From: Salinisphaera aquimarina
GTDB taxonomy: Bacteria; Pseudomonadota; Gammaproteobacteria; Nevskiales; Salinisphaeraceae
Length of the DNA: 64,000 nt
Direction of reading: 5' to 3'
Assembly (NCBI RefSeq): GCF_042643355.1
Contig: NZ_JBHRSS010000008.1
Location: 124,001-188,000 of the forward strand
The notes under the pieces were generated by a model, which was not told the origin of the DNA, did not search any database, and saw only the letters and a list, made by a program, of their open reading frames with translations. Made by a program: the position numbers and the translations under genes. Position 1 is the first letter of the stretch, and every line of letters starts with the position of its first letter. Positions 8,667 to 17,070 of this stretch are shown one piece after another.

Positions 8667-9871
8667 CTCGTACGGGACGTCCAAGAAAGACCGGCAACAA
8701 GCCAATGCCGATCGGCCTTTATCGCGATAAGGCCGGCACGTATTACGTCAAACATCCCGTGACCCAGCACCAAGCGAGCCTACGCACAAAAGACGAGCGG
8801 AGCGCGCGCGCCATGTACGATCGGATGCGACAGATATGGGAAAGCGATGTCGAAAAACATCGCGATGATCTGATTGCGAGAAAGATGAGCCGGCCTGCCA
8901 CCGGCAGCGATCAAAAAATCGCCGCCTATGCAGCGGACTGGCGAGTCCGACGTTTGCCTAAATTGCTCAAGAAGAACGGCAAGCCGCTGGCCGACAATAC
9001 CCGTAAGGCCTACGAGGGCTTCATGCGGCGTGAGGTGGAGAAATGGACACCATTTGTTGACACAGCCATAGGCGAGGCAACGCCGACGCTGCTCCGCCAG
9101 TTCCTGCGCGGGTGGATCGACTCGCCAAGCGCCTATAACTACGTGCTTGCCGGTCTGACCCGATTGTTCCGGGATGCCGTCGACGAATGCCTGATCGACG
9201 CCAACGTCTGCAAAGATATCGACCGTCGCAGTGTCCCCCAGAGCGAGGTTTACGTCACCAACGCCCAGTACATCGATATCATCCGCAAAGTCGAAGCTGG
9301 TGCGGGCTACGAGAGCGATACCGAGCGCGAGTGGATCGCCCGCGCAGTTGACTTGATCTACCTGGTCAGCCATAACCCACAGGATGTGCTGTCGATCCGC
9401 GATGCCAAGATCGATATCTGTAATAAGCCTATCCAAGATCAAGAAACCGGCGAAATGCTCTACGCCGAGATACCGATTGCGCGCGGCAAGACAGGCCAAG
9501 AAGTCGTCATATATGCCAACGAGGACCTGCTCGAGATCATCGAGTTTTTCAGAGCATGGAAACGCCAGCAGCGCCTGATGAGCGAATACCTGGTGTGCTA
9601 TCCGCTGAGCATGCCCACACGTTGGCGGCGCCTCGTCGGCCACAAAGTAGCGGTTGCGCATATCAGCCGCCGATTCACCGCTGGCGCGCGCGCTGCCGGC
9701 CTCGATGGCCTAACCCTGCGCGACGTGCGCTCCAAAGCGCTGTCCGACGAATACGTGGTCGCTGGTAACAGCGACAAGGGTGGGCACAAGACCCAAGCCA
9801 TGAAAGAACACTATCGGCGGGTCAAGCTACCGATGCGTGCCCGGTCGGATCTGCGGCGCTTAAAGGGCTGA
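8663..9871 (+). CDS. Tyrosine recombinase (phage-type integrase) of island A
   Basis: A 402-residue site-specific recombinase. I prefer GTG 8663 because it overlaps the upstream gene's stop and begins MTRTGRPRKTGNKPMPIGLY, the usual AT-hook-like N-terminus. An upstream in-frame start at 8504 would run through the other gene. A SAM-like core-binding domain spans about residues 90-180. The catalytic domain shows KTG (beta2-beta3 Lys), R353-D-V-R356, GHKTQAM and the nucleophile Tyr384. The site of the first catalytic Arg (usually TGQRxxDVL) reads SHNPQDVL, with Asn238 in place of Arg, so strand-exchange activity is doubtful. It ends 63 bp from the tRNA-Lys 3' end, the expected integration target. 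Confidence 0.85.
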   Translation: MTRTGRPRKTGNKPMPIGLYRDKAGTYYVKHPVTQHQASLRTKDERSARAMYDRMRQIWESDVEKHRDDLIARKMSRPATGSDQKIAAYAADWRVRRLPKLLKKNGKPLADNTRKAYEGFMRREVEKWTPFVDTAIGEATPTLLRQFLRGWIDSPSAYNYVLAGLTRLFRDAVDECLIDANVCKDIDRRSVPQSEVYVTNAQYIDIIRKVEAGAGYESDTEREWIARAVDLIYLVSHNPQDVLSIRDAKIDICNKPIQDQETGEMLYAEIPIARGKTGQEVVIYANEDLLEIIEFFRAWKRQQRLMSEYLVCYPLSMPTRWRRLVGHKVAVAHISRRFTAGARAAGLDGLTLRDVRSKALSDEYVVAGNSDKGGHKTQAMKEHYRRVKLPMRARSDLRRLKG

Positions 9872-9894
9872 GTTTTCGGAGAATTTTCGGGCTT

Positions 9895-9911
9895 TTTTCG
9901 GAGTCCGAAAA
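9895..9911. terminator. Short hairpin between integrase and tRNA-Lys
   Basis: TTTTCGG (9895-9901) and CCGAAAA (9905-9911) form a 7-bp stem with a 3-nt loop in the gap between two convergent genes. It could act as a weak bidirectional terminator or be part of the attachment region. No long U tract follows on either strand. Confidence 0.35.
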
Positions 9912-9934
9912 TGACGCACGTAAGTGCTTGATTA

Positions 9935-10010
9935 TGGTGGGCCGTGCTGGATTCGAACCAGCGACCAATTGATTAAAAGTCAACTGCTCTACCAACTGAG
10001 CTAACGGCCC
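9935..10010 (-). tRNA. tRNA-Lys (anticodon UUU)
   Basis: A 76-nt cloverleaf with encoded CCA. The acceptor GGGCCGT pairs with ACGGCCC, the D-arm contains AGCTCAGTTGGTAGAGC, the anticodon loop is CTTTTAA and the T-loop TTCGAAT. Its 3' end faces the recombinase gene, which makes it the likely attB of island A. Confidence 0.96.
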
Positions 10011-10050
10011 TTTCGTTCGGCGCGCATCATACCCGATTTCCTCGCGAAAA

Positions 10051-10761
10051 TCAGTGCGCGTTTTCTATCGGTGTGTATCGAGTCGGATCGGTGACGCCGG
10101 CCTGCTCGAATCCCGCCCGTCGTAGACGGCAGGCATCGCATGCCCCGCATGCGCGGCCGTTAGCATCCGCCTGGTAGCAACTAACCGTGTGAGCGTAATC
10201 GACACCCAGCGCGAGACCCTGTCGAATGATTTCCGCCTTGCTGGCGTCGATCAGCGGCGTTTGTATCGCGATTCGTCTCCCTTGCTCTACTGCGGCTTGG
10301 GTAGCCAGGTTGGCGAGACTCTCGAACGCAGAGATGAATTCCGGTCTGCAGTCAGGGTAGCCGGAATAATCGACCGCATTCACGCCGATATAGATCGCTT
10401 CGGCGTCGATAATTTCGGCCCAGCCGAGCGCAATCGACAGGAACACGGTGTTGCGCGCGGGCACGTAGGTCACCGGAATGCCGTCACCGGGTGACTCGGG
10501 GACGTGGATCGAGGGGTCGGTCAACGCCGACCCGCCCATACTGTCGAAGTCGATGCGCACGCGCTTGTGTTCGATCACATTCGGGTTATCGCGCGCGATG
10601 CGTGCGGCGGCGTCCAGTTCCGCGGTATGACGCTGACCGTAGTCGAAACTCAATGCGTAGCAGGCATAGCCATCGACATGCGCCTGCGCGAGGCAGGTGG
10701 TCGAGTCGAGTCCGCCCGAGAAGAGTACGACCGCGCGCTTGCTATGTGTTTTTGTCGTCAT
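10051..10761 (-). CDS. queC: 7-cyano-7-deazaguanine synthase
   Basis: A 236-residue enzyme making preQ0 from 7-carboxy-7-deazaguanine with ATP and ammonia, in the queuosine tRNA-modification pathway. The N-terminal PP-loop is VVLFSGGLDSTTCLAQA. GVNAVDYSGYPDCRPEFI is the family signature. The C-terminus carries the zinc-binding Cys set (SCYQADANGRACGACDACRL). ATG 10761 (MTTKTHSKRAVV) gives the normal length, whereas a longer frame upstream overlaps queE. It lies 25 bp downstream of queE, probably in one transcript. Confidence 0.95.
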   Translation of the reverse strand: MTTKTHSKRAVVLFSGGLDSTTCLAQAHVDGYACYALSFDYGQRHTAELDAAARIARDNPNVIEHKRVRIDFDSMGGSALTDPSIHVPESPGDGIPVTYVPARNTVFLSIALGWAEIIDAEAIYIGVNAVDYSGYPDCRPEFISAFESLANLATQAAVEQGRRIAIQTPLIDASKAEIIRQGLALGVDYAHTVSCYQADANGRACGACDACRLRRAGFEQAGVTDPTRYTPIENAH

Positions 10762-10786
10762 TGAAGAAAAACCTATCCGCGTTCGA

Positions 10787-11500
10787 CTAGCGGCCCGGCT
10801 CGTCGGCCCATAGCTGCTTGTGCAACTGCAGTTGCAGGCGCACCGGCAGTCGATCGGCGACGATCCAGTCGGCCAGTTCCCGTACGTCGATCTGGCCGTG
10901 GCTGGGAGAGAACCACACGGGGCAGCCTGGTGGCAGTACGATGCCAGCAAGCTGTTCACGCGCCCATTCGTAATCGGCTCTGGAGCAGATCACGAATTTG
11001 ATCTGGTCGTGCGACGTCAGCGCGTCGAGGTTGTCCCAGCGATTACGCGCCGCTTCGCCGGACGCCGGCGTCTTGATATCCATGATCCGCGAGGCCCGTA
11101 TGTCCACCGGACGAATATCAAGCGCGCCCGCCGTCTCCACGCAGACCTCGTAGCCGGCATCACAGAGTCTGGCGACAAGTGGGACAACGTTGGGCTGCGC
11201 CAGCGGCTCGCCACCGGTCACACAGACGTGGCGCGCGCCGTAGCCGCGTACACGATCGAGGATATCGTCTAGCGTGGTCCAGCGGCCGCCAGTGAAGGCG
11301 TAGGCGGTATCGCAGTAGTGACACCTCAGCGGGCAACCCGTGAGGCGTATGAACGTGCACACCGCACCGGCGTCGCGTGCCTCGCCCTGGAGAGAACAGA
11401 AAATCTCGGTAATGCGCAGCGAATCGATTCGCTCGGACCAACGACTCTGGGTGACGCCGGTGGTTTCCGCGGAGCGGTCGGCGTCGATCACGACCGCCAA
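10787..11500 (-). CDS. queE: 7-carboxy-7-deazaguanine synthase (radical SAM)
   Basis: A 237-residue radical-SAM enzyme converting carboxy-tetrahydropterin to 7-carboxy-7-deazaguanine, the step before QueC. ITEIFCSLQGEARDAG is the typical N-terminal motif and GCPLRCHYCDTAYAF carries the Cx3Cx2C cluster ligands. VCVTGGEPLAQ is the SAM-contact GGE. The first 20 or so residues are not conserved, so the true start could be a little later than 11500. It sits downstream of cpoB, as in many gammaproteobacteria. Confidence 0.93.
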   Translation of the reverse strand: MAVVIDADRSAETTGVTQSRWSERIDSLRITEIFCSLQGEARDAGAVCTFIRLTGCPLRCHYCDTAYAFTGGRWTTLDDILDRVRGYGARHVCVTGGEPLAQPNVVPLVARLCDAGYEVCVETAGALDIRPVDIRASRIMDIKTPASGEAARNRWDNLDALTSHDQIKFVICSRADYEWAREQLAGIVLPPGCPVWFSPSHGQIDVRELADWIVADRLPVRLQLQLHKQLWADEPGR

Positions 11501-11620
11501 GCTAAGTCCCTGTCGCGCGGCAGAACATCATGGCGATCTCTGCAACCGAGCCGACACGGCCACGCGAGACAGGGTCGGTCTTCAAAATCCGGCCAGACGT
11601 TCGATCGGCGGCAACCACCA

Positions 11621-12385
11621 TCATCCGCCCATCGACTGCAGACGTTTGCGCGCCATGTCCGCGGCACTGTCGTCCGGGTATTGCGACACCACGCGCTGCA
11701 ACGTGGCGCGGGCATTGTCGGTCTGGCCCTGCTCGGACTGGATCACACCGATCTTGTAGAGCGCTCCGGCCACCTTGTTGCTGGCCTTGAAACGATTCAC
11801 GACGGTCTGGAAGGCTTCCAGCGACGCGTCGTAATTGCGCTTCACATAGTTGGCTTCGCCCAGCCAGTACCAGGCGTTGTCGCTGTAGGCGGATTCGGGA
11901 TGCTGATCCAGAAAGCCCTTGAAGCCACTGATGGCACCGTCGTACTGCCCGTTCTTGAGCTGGTCGAACGCCGCCATGTACTGCGACTGCACTTCGGGAT
12001 CGCCGCCACCGTCCGCGCCCGCACCATAGTCGCCGCCGGACGTGTCCGCCCCGCCGCTGCCCATGCCGGCGCCGCCGTTCTCGAGTGCGCTCAGGCGCTT
12101 GTCGAGGTTCTCGTAGAGATCTCGCTGACCCTGCTCGTTCTGACGCTGCTGATACTTGAGCGTATCGATCTGGCCGCGCAGATCACGCACCTGTTCCTGC
12201 AGTCGCTGAATACTCTGCAGCAGGGCGAACGTGTTGGGGCCGCCGTTGTTGTTGCTCTGGGCGAGCAGCATCGGCTGGGTGTCGGCAACGCGGTTCGCTG
12301 AGTCAGCCAACGCCGGCCGGGACGCTGTCCCGGCCGCCGCGGCCACAGCGAACGTCACAACCGCTATCGGGAGAATGTGACGCAT
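11621..12385 (-). CDS. cpoB: Cell division coordinator CpoB (YbgF)
   Basis: A 254-residue periplasmic TPR protein that links Tol-Pal function with PBP1B-driven septal peptidoglycan synthesis. A signal peptide is visible (MRHILPIAVVTFAVAAAAGT, cleavage around ALA). A coiled-coil trimerisation segment follows (LQSIQRLQEQVRDLRGQIDT). Three TPR-like repeats occupy the C-terminal half (YMAAFDQLKNGQYDGAISGF, SAYSDNAWYWLGEANYVKRN). It is the last Tol-Pal gene and starts 9 bp after the pal stop. Confidence 0.93.
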   Translation of the reverse strand: MRHILPIAVVTFAVAAAAGTASRPALADSANRVADTQPMLLAQSNNNGGPNTFALLQSIQRLQEQVRDLRGQIDTLKYQQRQNEQGQRDLYENLDKRLSALENGGAGMGSGGADTSGGDYGAGADGGGDPEVQSQYMAAFDQLKNGQYDGAISGFKGFLDQHPESAYSDNAWYWLGEANYVKRNYDASLEAFQTVVNRFKASNKVAGALYKIGVIQSEQGQTDNARATLQRVVSQYPDDSAADMARKRLQSMGG

Positions 12386-12394
12386 GGCAATTAC

Positions 12395-12973
12395 TTACTT
12401 GGTGTAAATGAACTCGACGCGACGGTTCTTGGAATAAGCCGCCTCGTTCGAACCCAGTTCGGCCGGACGCTCTTCGCCGAACGACAGCGTCGACAGCTGG
12501 CTGGCGCTGGCCCCGGACAGCACGAATGCCTGCTGCACGGACTCGGCGCGACGCTCGCCCAGGGCGACGTTGTATTCACGCGTGCCACGCTCGTCGGTAT
12601 GACCTTCGAGACGCAGCTTGGTGTTCGGGTGCTGGCTCAGGTAGTTGGCCGACGCCTGGATCGCCGACGAGAAACGCGACGGAATCGCGCTGCTGTCGAG
12701 GTCGAAATAGATGATGCGGGTGGACAGCGGGTTGTTCGGATCCATGAACATGCTGCGGTCATCCGGATCGATGCCTTCGAGGCCGCGCACGTCGATATCA
12801 CGGCCGGACTGCATGCCCATGCCCTGATCGCCGTTATCACCCATGCCGGCCACCGGCATGTTGTCGCCGTCACGCAGGTTTTTCTTGCCGCAGGCCGACA
12901 GCACCAACATGGCACAAATCAGCAGTGTCATCAGCGCAACGCGCTGCCCCAAAATCTTGTTGAAAACGCTCAT
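12395..12973 (-). CDS. pal: Peptidoglycan-associated lipoprotein
   Basis: A 192-residue outer-membrane lipoprotein that binds diaminopimelate in peptidoglycan and is released by TolB. The signal sequence ends in the lipobox LSAC (acylated Cys). The C-terminal OmpA-like domain has IYFDLDSSAIP and the ligand-binding loop LRLEGHTDERGTREYNVALG, followed by ERRAESV. It is encoded 66 bp downstream of tolB. Confidence 0.96.
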   Translation of the reverse strand: MSVFNKILGQRVALMTLLICAMLVLSACGKKNLRDGDNMPVAGMGDNGDQGMGMQSGRDIDVRGLEGIDPDDRSMFMDPNNPLSTRIIYFDLDSSAIPSRFSSAIQASANYLSQHPNTKLRLEGHTDERGTREYNVALGERRAESVQQAFVLSGASASQLSTLSFGEERPAELGSNEAAYSKNRRVEFIYTK

Positions 12974-13039
12974 CCCTAGAACTCCTTGGTGTTTGAATCG
13001 GCTGTAAGGCCGTGTAATTTTAAAATCAATCGAACTAGA

Positions 13040-14341
13040 TCAATAACCCAGCGGTCCCCATGCGGGTTCTCTGACCTCCCCACTTTGCGACAATCTGGAA
13101 CGTGTCTGCCCATCCGTGGAAACGGTTGCCAGCTCATTGCTGCGCCCTTGCTTGGCATAAATGACGGCCTGGCCATTGGGTGCAAAATTCGGGCTGTCGT
13201 CGAGCGGGCCCTGGCTCACGATGCGTATATTATTGTTCTGCAGGTCCATAACCGCAATACGAAAGCCGCTACCGCCTTTCTGCACGAAAGTGAGCTGGCT
13301 GCCATCCGGCGAATAACTGGCGCGCTGATTGCTCTCGCCCTCGAACGTCAGCCGCTCGACCTGGCCACCGTCGCTGCGCATGCGATAGACCTGCGGCTTG
13401 CCGCCGCGGTCCGAGGTGAACACGATATGGCTGCCATCGGGGGACCAGCTGGCCTCGGTATCGATCGCGCCGTTGTTGGTGAGCTGGGTCAGTTGATTGG
13501 TATTGAGGTTATAGCTGTAGATATCCGGATTGCCGCGAAACGACAGGGTCATGACCAGACGACTGCCATCCGGCGACCACGACGGCGCGCCGTTGATGCC
13601 GGAACGCGATGAGATCTCACGAATATTGCCGCTCGCCAGATCCTGAACGCGCAGGCTGCTGCGGCCACGCTTCACATCGAACGCCACATAGGCCAGATCG
13701 CGGCCGTCGGGCGACCACGACGGGGACATGATCGGATCGCGCGAGGAATAGACGGTAGCCGGATTATTGCCATCGTAATCCGATACGATCAGGCGATAAC
13801 GCAGGCCACCACCTTCCTTGGCCATGGTGATATAGGAAATACGCGACAGGAAATAGCCTTTCTTGCCGACGAACTTCTCATAGATGAGATTGGCGACGGT
13901 ATGCGCGGCGTCACGCAACTCGTTGCCGGCGGCGTTGATCTGGAAACTGGCCACCGACCGGCCCTGGTAGACATCGAGCAGATCGAAGGTCATGCGATAG
14001 CCGCCCTGACCGTTGGGCGCTGCCGAGCCGACCACAAGATTGTCTACCGACGAGGTGCGCCAGTTGTCGTAGTTGACCTGTTCCGGCGACGTCGGCTTGC
14101 CGACCATGTTATTGCGATCGAAGACCTTGAACAGGCCCGTGGATTCGAGATCGTTGCTGGCAACCTGCGCCACGTCCAGCGGCAGGGAGCCGCCAAACGG
14201 CGCGATGGCGATCGGAATGGCGCTCTGCGAACTGTCGGTGATATCCACCTGCAGCGCTGCCTGGGCCTGGGACGAGGCCAGCAGCGCAAACGCAAGCGTC
14301 GTGATCAGGGCGAAAATCTTTCGGGAATACAGTTTTGTCAT
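13040..14341 (-). CDS. tolB: Tol-Pal system beta-propeller protein TolB
   Basis: A 433-residue periplasmic protein that shuttles between Pal and TolA during outer-membrane constriction. The signal peptide (FALITTLAFALLASSQAQA) is followed by the N-terminal alpha/beta domain. Next comes a six-bladed propeller with the repeated WSPDG(R/S) motif at several positions in the C-terminal half (PSWSPDGRDLAYVAF, PSWSPDGSRLVMT, ASWSPDGSHIVFTSDRGG). It overlaps the tolA stop by 4 bp. Confidence 0.96.
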   Translation of the reverse strand: MTKLYSRKIFALITTLAFALLASSQAQAALQVDITDSSQSAIPIAIAPFGGSLPLDVAQVASNDLESTGLFKVFDRNNMVGKPTSPEQVNYDNWRTSSVDNLVVGSAAPNGQGGYRMTFDLLDVYQGRSVASFQINAAGNELRDAAHTVANLIYEKFVGKKGYFLSRISYITMAKEGGGLRYRLIVSDYDGNNPATVYSSRDPIMSPSWSPDGRDLAYVAFDVKRGRSSLRVQDLASGNIREISSRSGINGAPSWSPDGSRLVMTLSFRGNPDIYSYNLNTNQLTQLTNNGAIDTEASWSPDGSHIVFTSDRGGKPQVYRMRSDGGQVERLTFEGESNQRASYSPDGSQLTFVQKGGSGFRIAVMDLQNNNIRIVSQGPLDDSPNFAPNGQAVIYAKQGRSNELATVSTDGQTRSRLSQSGEVREPAWGPLGY

Positions 14342-15426
14342 TGATCCGGCTCGAAATTGAACACGATTTCTGATGAGAACACGCTATCCGATGGCGCCTT
14401 CGGCAGCGGGTCGGACTTGCGAATGGCCTGCTCCACCGAGCGATCCACGGCAGCGCTGCCGCAGGAACCCAGAAGTCTGAAACTCGATATCTGGCCGCCC
14501 GGCAACTGTTTGACGCTCACTTTACAGGAAATGTTGCGCGCACCCGGCGGACGGTTCCAGTTCGATTCCACGCGATCCTTGATCGCCTGGATATAAGCAC
14601 CGCGCGCTCTTGAGTCTGCTGCATTCTGACGCCCCGCGGCCTCCGCGGCCATGGCATCACGCAGTTCCGCTTCGCGCGCACGCTGGGCCGCGGCCGCCCG
14701 GTCTGCGGCGGCCTTGCGCGCGGCTTCTTCCTTCGCTTTCTGCGCGGCGGCAGCCTTTGCCTTGGCCTCACGCGCTTTGCGCGCCGCCTCTTCCTTGGCC
14801 TGCTGTTGCGCGGCCGCTTCTTCCTTCGCGGCTTTTGCCGCGGCCGCTTTCTCGGCCTCGGCGGCCGCCTGGGCTTTCTCGCGCGCGGCTTGTTCAGCGG
14901 CCTCCTGGCGTTTCTTCTCCGCGGCGGCCTTGGCCTGCGCTTGAGCCCTGGCTTTGGCCTGTGCCTCGGCCTCGGCCTTCGCTTGTTCCTGCGCCTTGGC
15001 CTCAGCCTTGGCTTTCGCCTCGCGCTCGGCCTGCTGCTGCGCCTCGCGTTTCTGCTCGGCCTGTGCTTTAGCCTCGGCAGCCTTGGCCTGCTCGGCCGCC
15101 TCGGCTTTCTCGCGTTCGGCATCCGCGGCTTTCTGCTTCGCCGCAGCCTGCTCCGCCGCCTTGTCTTCTTCCGGCTTCGGCGGTGGCGTATCCGGCGTAT
15201 CCGGCGTTTCCTGCGCTTCGGCCGCCGGCGAGACGGGTTCCGGCATCTTGGTATCCACCGAACCCGGATTGACTACCGAGGCGCTGACGATACGTTCGCC
15301 GTGGTTACCCCGCGACGACGAATCGCTCGCGAAATTAATGCCCACAATGAGAAGCGCCGCGATCAGCGCATGCAGAATGACCGCCAGCAGCACCGACCGC
15401 CAGTTTTCGACTAGCTTGGCAAACAC
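14338..15426 (-). CDS. tolA: Cell envelope integrity protein TolA
   Basis: A 362-residue inner-membrane protein spanning the periplasm. I start it at GTG 15426, one base after the tolR stop. No ATG is available upstream except in a frame overlapping tolR. An N-terminal TM helix (SVLLAVILHALIAALLIVGI) is followed by a Pro-rich segment, then about 180 residues of Ala/Lys/Glu/Gln-rich helix (domain II), and the C-terminal domain III (IKDRVESNWNRPPGA, then SVKQLPGG). The helical segment's biased codons create long false open frames on the opposite strand. Confidence 0.93.
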   Translation of the reverse strand: MFAKLVENWRSVLLAVILHALIAALLIVGINFASDSSSRGNHGERIVSASVVNPGSVDTKMPEPVSPAAEAQETPDTPDTPPPKPEEDKAAEQAAAKQKAADAEREKAEAAEQAKAAEAKAQAEQKREAQQQAEREAKAKAEAKAQEQAKAEAEAQAKARAQAQAKAAAEKKRQEAAEQAAREKAQAAAEAEKAAAAKAAKEEAAAQQQAKEEAARKAREAKAKAAAAQKAKEEAARKAAADRAAAAQRAREAELRDAMAAEAAGRQNAADSRARGAYIQAIKDRVESNWNRPPGARNISCKVSVKQLPGGQISSFRLLGSCGSAAVDRSVEQAIRKSDPLPKAPSDSVFSSEIVFNFEPDQ

Positions 15427-15427
15427 G

Positions 15428-15865
15428 TCAGCGAGTGCCCTCGTCGTTGATATCGTCGGTGAGCAGGCCCACCTGCTTGGCGCCGGCCTGCTGCAACAGC
15501 ACCATGCCACGGACCACGTTCGCATAGGTGCCCGCGCCGTCCCCGCGCACCGCAACCGGCGCGTCCGGCCGTGCCCTGATCACTTTGGCGGCGATCGCGG
15601 TCACCTGTTCCGGAGCCAGCGCCTGATCGCTGTCATCACCGACGTTGAGAAACAGACTGCCGTCGCTGGTCACCGTCAGCACGATCGGCTGGTTTTCGGC
15701 ACCGAAGTCGATCGTCTCCGCCGGCGCTTCCGGCAGATTCACTTCGACGCCGGTGGTCAGCAGCGGTGCAGTGACCATGAAGATGATCAACAGCACCAGC
15801 ATCACGTCGATATAAGGCACGACGTTGATCTCGCTGGCCAGACGTCGTTTTGCACGAGTACTCAT
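15428..15865 (-). CDS. tolR: Tol-Pal system proton-channel subunit TolR
   Basis: A 145-residue ExbD/TolR-family protein. A single N-terminal TM carries the proton-conducting Asp (INVVPYIDVMLVLLIIFMV, residues about 13-31), and a periplasmic domain follows. With TolQ it uses the proton-motive force to energise TolA. The gene lies 24 bp after tolQ and 1 bp before tolA. Confidence 0.95.
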   Translation of the reverse strand: MSTRAKRRLASEINVVPYIDVMLVLLIIFMVTAPLLTTGVEVNLPEAPAETIDFGAENQPIVLTVTSDGSLFLNVGDDSDQALAPEQVTAIAAKVIRARPDAPVAVRGDGAGTYANVVRGMVLLQQAGAKQVGLLTDDINDEGTR

Positions 15866-15889
15866 GAACTTGAACCTGTCCGAATGGGC

Positions 15890-16648
15890 CTAGAGTTCCG
15901 GCGGTGTGCGCGGGGGCTCGGGATTGGCAGGTCGCGGCCGGGCCGCGCGGGGCTGTGGCGCGGGTGTCGCCGCACTCATGCCGCGCTCGACGATACCGGC
16001 CATCTCTTCCATGAAGGTCTGGAAGCGATTCTCGATGAAATCGACGCGATTGCTGAAGAAGTTGTAGGCCACCACCGCCGGAATAGCGGCGAACAGACCC
16101 ATGGCCGTGGCGATCAACGCTTCCGCGATGCCGGGTGCGACCATCGCCAGACTGGCCTGCTTGACGTTGCCCAGCGCGATAAAGGCACTCATGATGCCCC
16201 AGACCGTGCCGAACAGACCGACGTACGGGCTGATCGAACCCACCGTGGCGAGCATCGCCAGACCGCGTTCCAGGCGCTCGAGTTCGCGCGACAACACCAC
16301 CCGCATGGCGCGTTGCACCGACGGCACGATTTCCTGCGGCTGGGCCAGGCCCTGATTACGCTGACGCTTGAGCTCTTCGTAGCCGGCCTTGAACAGGGCC
16401 GGCATACCCTGCGGCGTATCGCTGTACTGCTGGGTTTCGGCGTAGATATCCTTGAGATTGCCGCCCGACCAGAAGCGGTCCTCGAACCACTCCATCTCCT
16501 TTTGCGTCTCCTTGAGCAGACGTCGCTTCGAAAAGATGACGACCCAGGAGGCAACGGAAGCGAGCAGCAACGCCAGCATCACGAGCTGGACCAGCAGGCT
16601 TGCCTGCATGACCAGCCCCCATAAAGACATGTCCGTTGCGACGTTCAT
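15890..16648 (-). CDS. tolQ: Tol-Pal system protein TolQ
   Basis: A 252-residue ExbB/TolQ/MotA-family inner-membrane protein. One N-terminal TM (LLVQLVMLALLLASVASWVV), a cytoplasmic loop, then two TMs with the conserved GLFGTVWGIMSAF and GIAEALIATAMGLFAAIPAV segments that form the proton channel with TolR. The C-terminus has a Pro/Arg/Ala-rich tail. It overlaps ybgC by 4 bp. Confidence 0.95.
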   Translation of the reverse strand: MNVATDMSLWGLVMQASLLVQLVMLALLLASVASWVVIFSKRRLLKETQKEMEWFEDRFWSGGNLKDIYAETQQYSDTPQGMPALFKAGYEELKRQRNQGLAQPQEIVPSVQRAMRVVLSRELERLERGLAMLATVGSISPYVGLFGTVWGIMSAFIALGNVKQASLAMVAPGIAEALIATAMGLFAAIPAVVAYNFFSNRVDFIENRFQTFMEEMAGIVERGMSAATPAPQPRAARPRPANPEPPRTPPEL

Positions 16649-17070
16649 TCAATCTCCTTAAGCAAAACAGCAGGCAGCGCGCGGGGTTTAAAGTCGGAAA
16701 GTCTGACACAGGCGACCGTGAATCGTGCCTTAATGAGCAAGCGCCCTTCGCAATGTATTTCCTGCGCAAAGACAATTCGTACACGCCGTCGTTCCACGAC
16801 GGTGGCACTGACATCGAGCGTATCGTCCAGCCGCGCCGGCGAGCGGAACATGATATTCGCATCGGCAAGGGTAAAGGCGATCCCTTGCTCGCTGGCGAGT
16901 ACGCGGTGCGACCCACCGCGTGCCTCGAGCCAGAGCGTGCGGGCGCGTTCCATATATTTCAGGTAGTTAGCGTGATAGACCACGCCACTGGCGTCGGTAT
17001 CCTCATAGAACACCCGTACCTGTGTGCACAGGCTGTCGTCGGAATCCGGGCTGGTTTGCGCATCAGTCAT
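16645..17070 (-). CDS. ybgC: Tol-Pal-associated acyl-CoA thioesterase YbgC
   Basis: A 141-residue single hot-dog thioesterase. The catalytic motif YEDTDASGVVYHANYLKYME (catalytic Asp in EDTDASG) is intact, and the usual partner strands follow. It heads the tol operon and overlaps both ruvB (17063-17070) and tolQ, the classic gammaproteobacterial order. Confidence 0.94.
   Translation of the reverse strand: MTDAQTSPDSDDSLCTQVRVFYEDTDASGVVYHANYLKYMERARTLWLEARGGSHRVLASEQGIAFTLADANIMFRSPARLDDTLDVSATVVERRRVRIVFAQEIHCEGRLLIKARFTVACVRLSDFKPRALPAVLLKEIE

Noticed and set aside
14610..16624. Long plus-strand open frames opposite tolA, tolR and tolQ
   Set aside because: Low-complexity Ala/Pro/Arg or Leu/Gly-rich readings caused by the Ala/Lys/Glu codons of tolA on the other strand. 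No RBS and no family.
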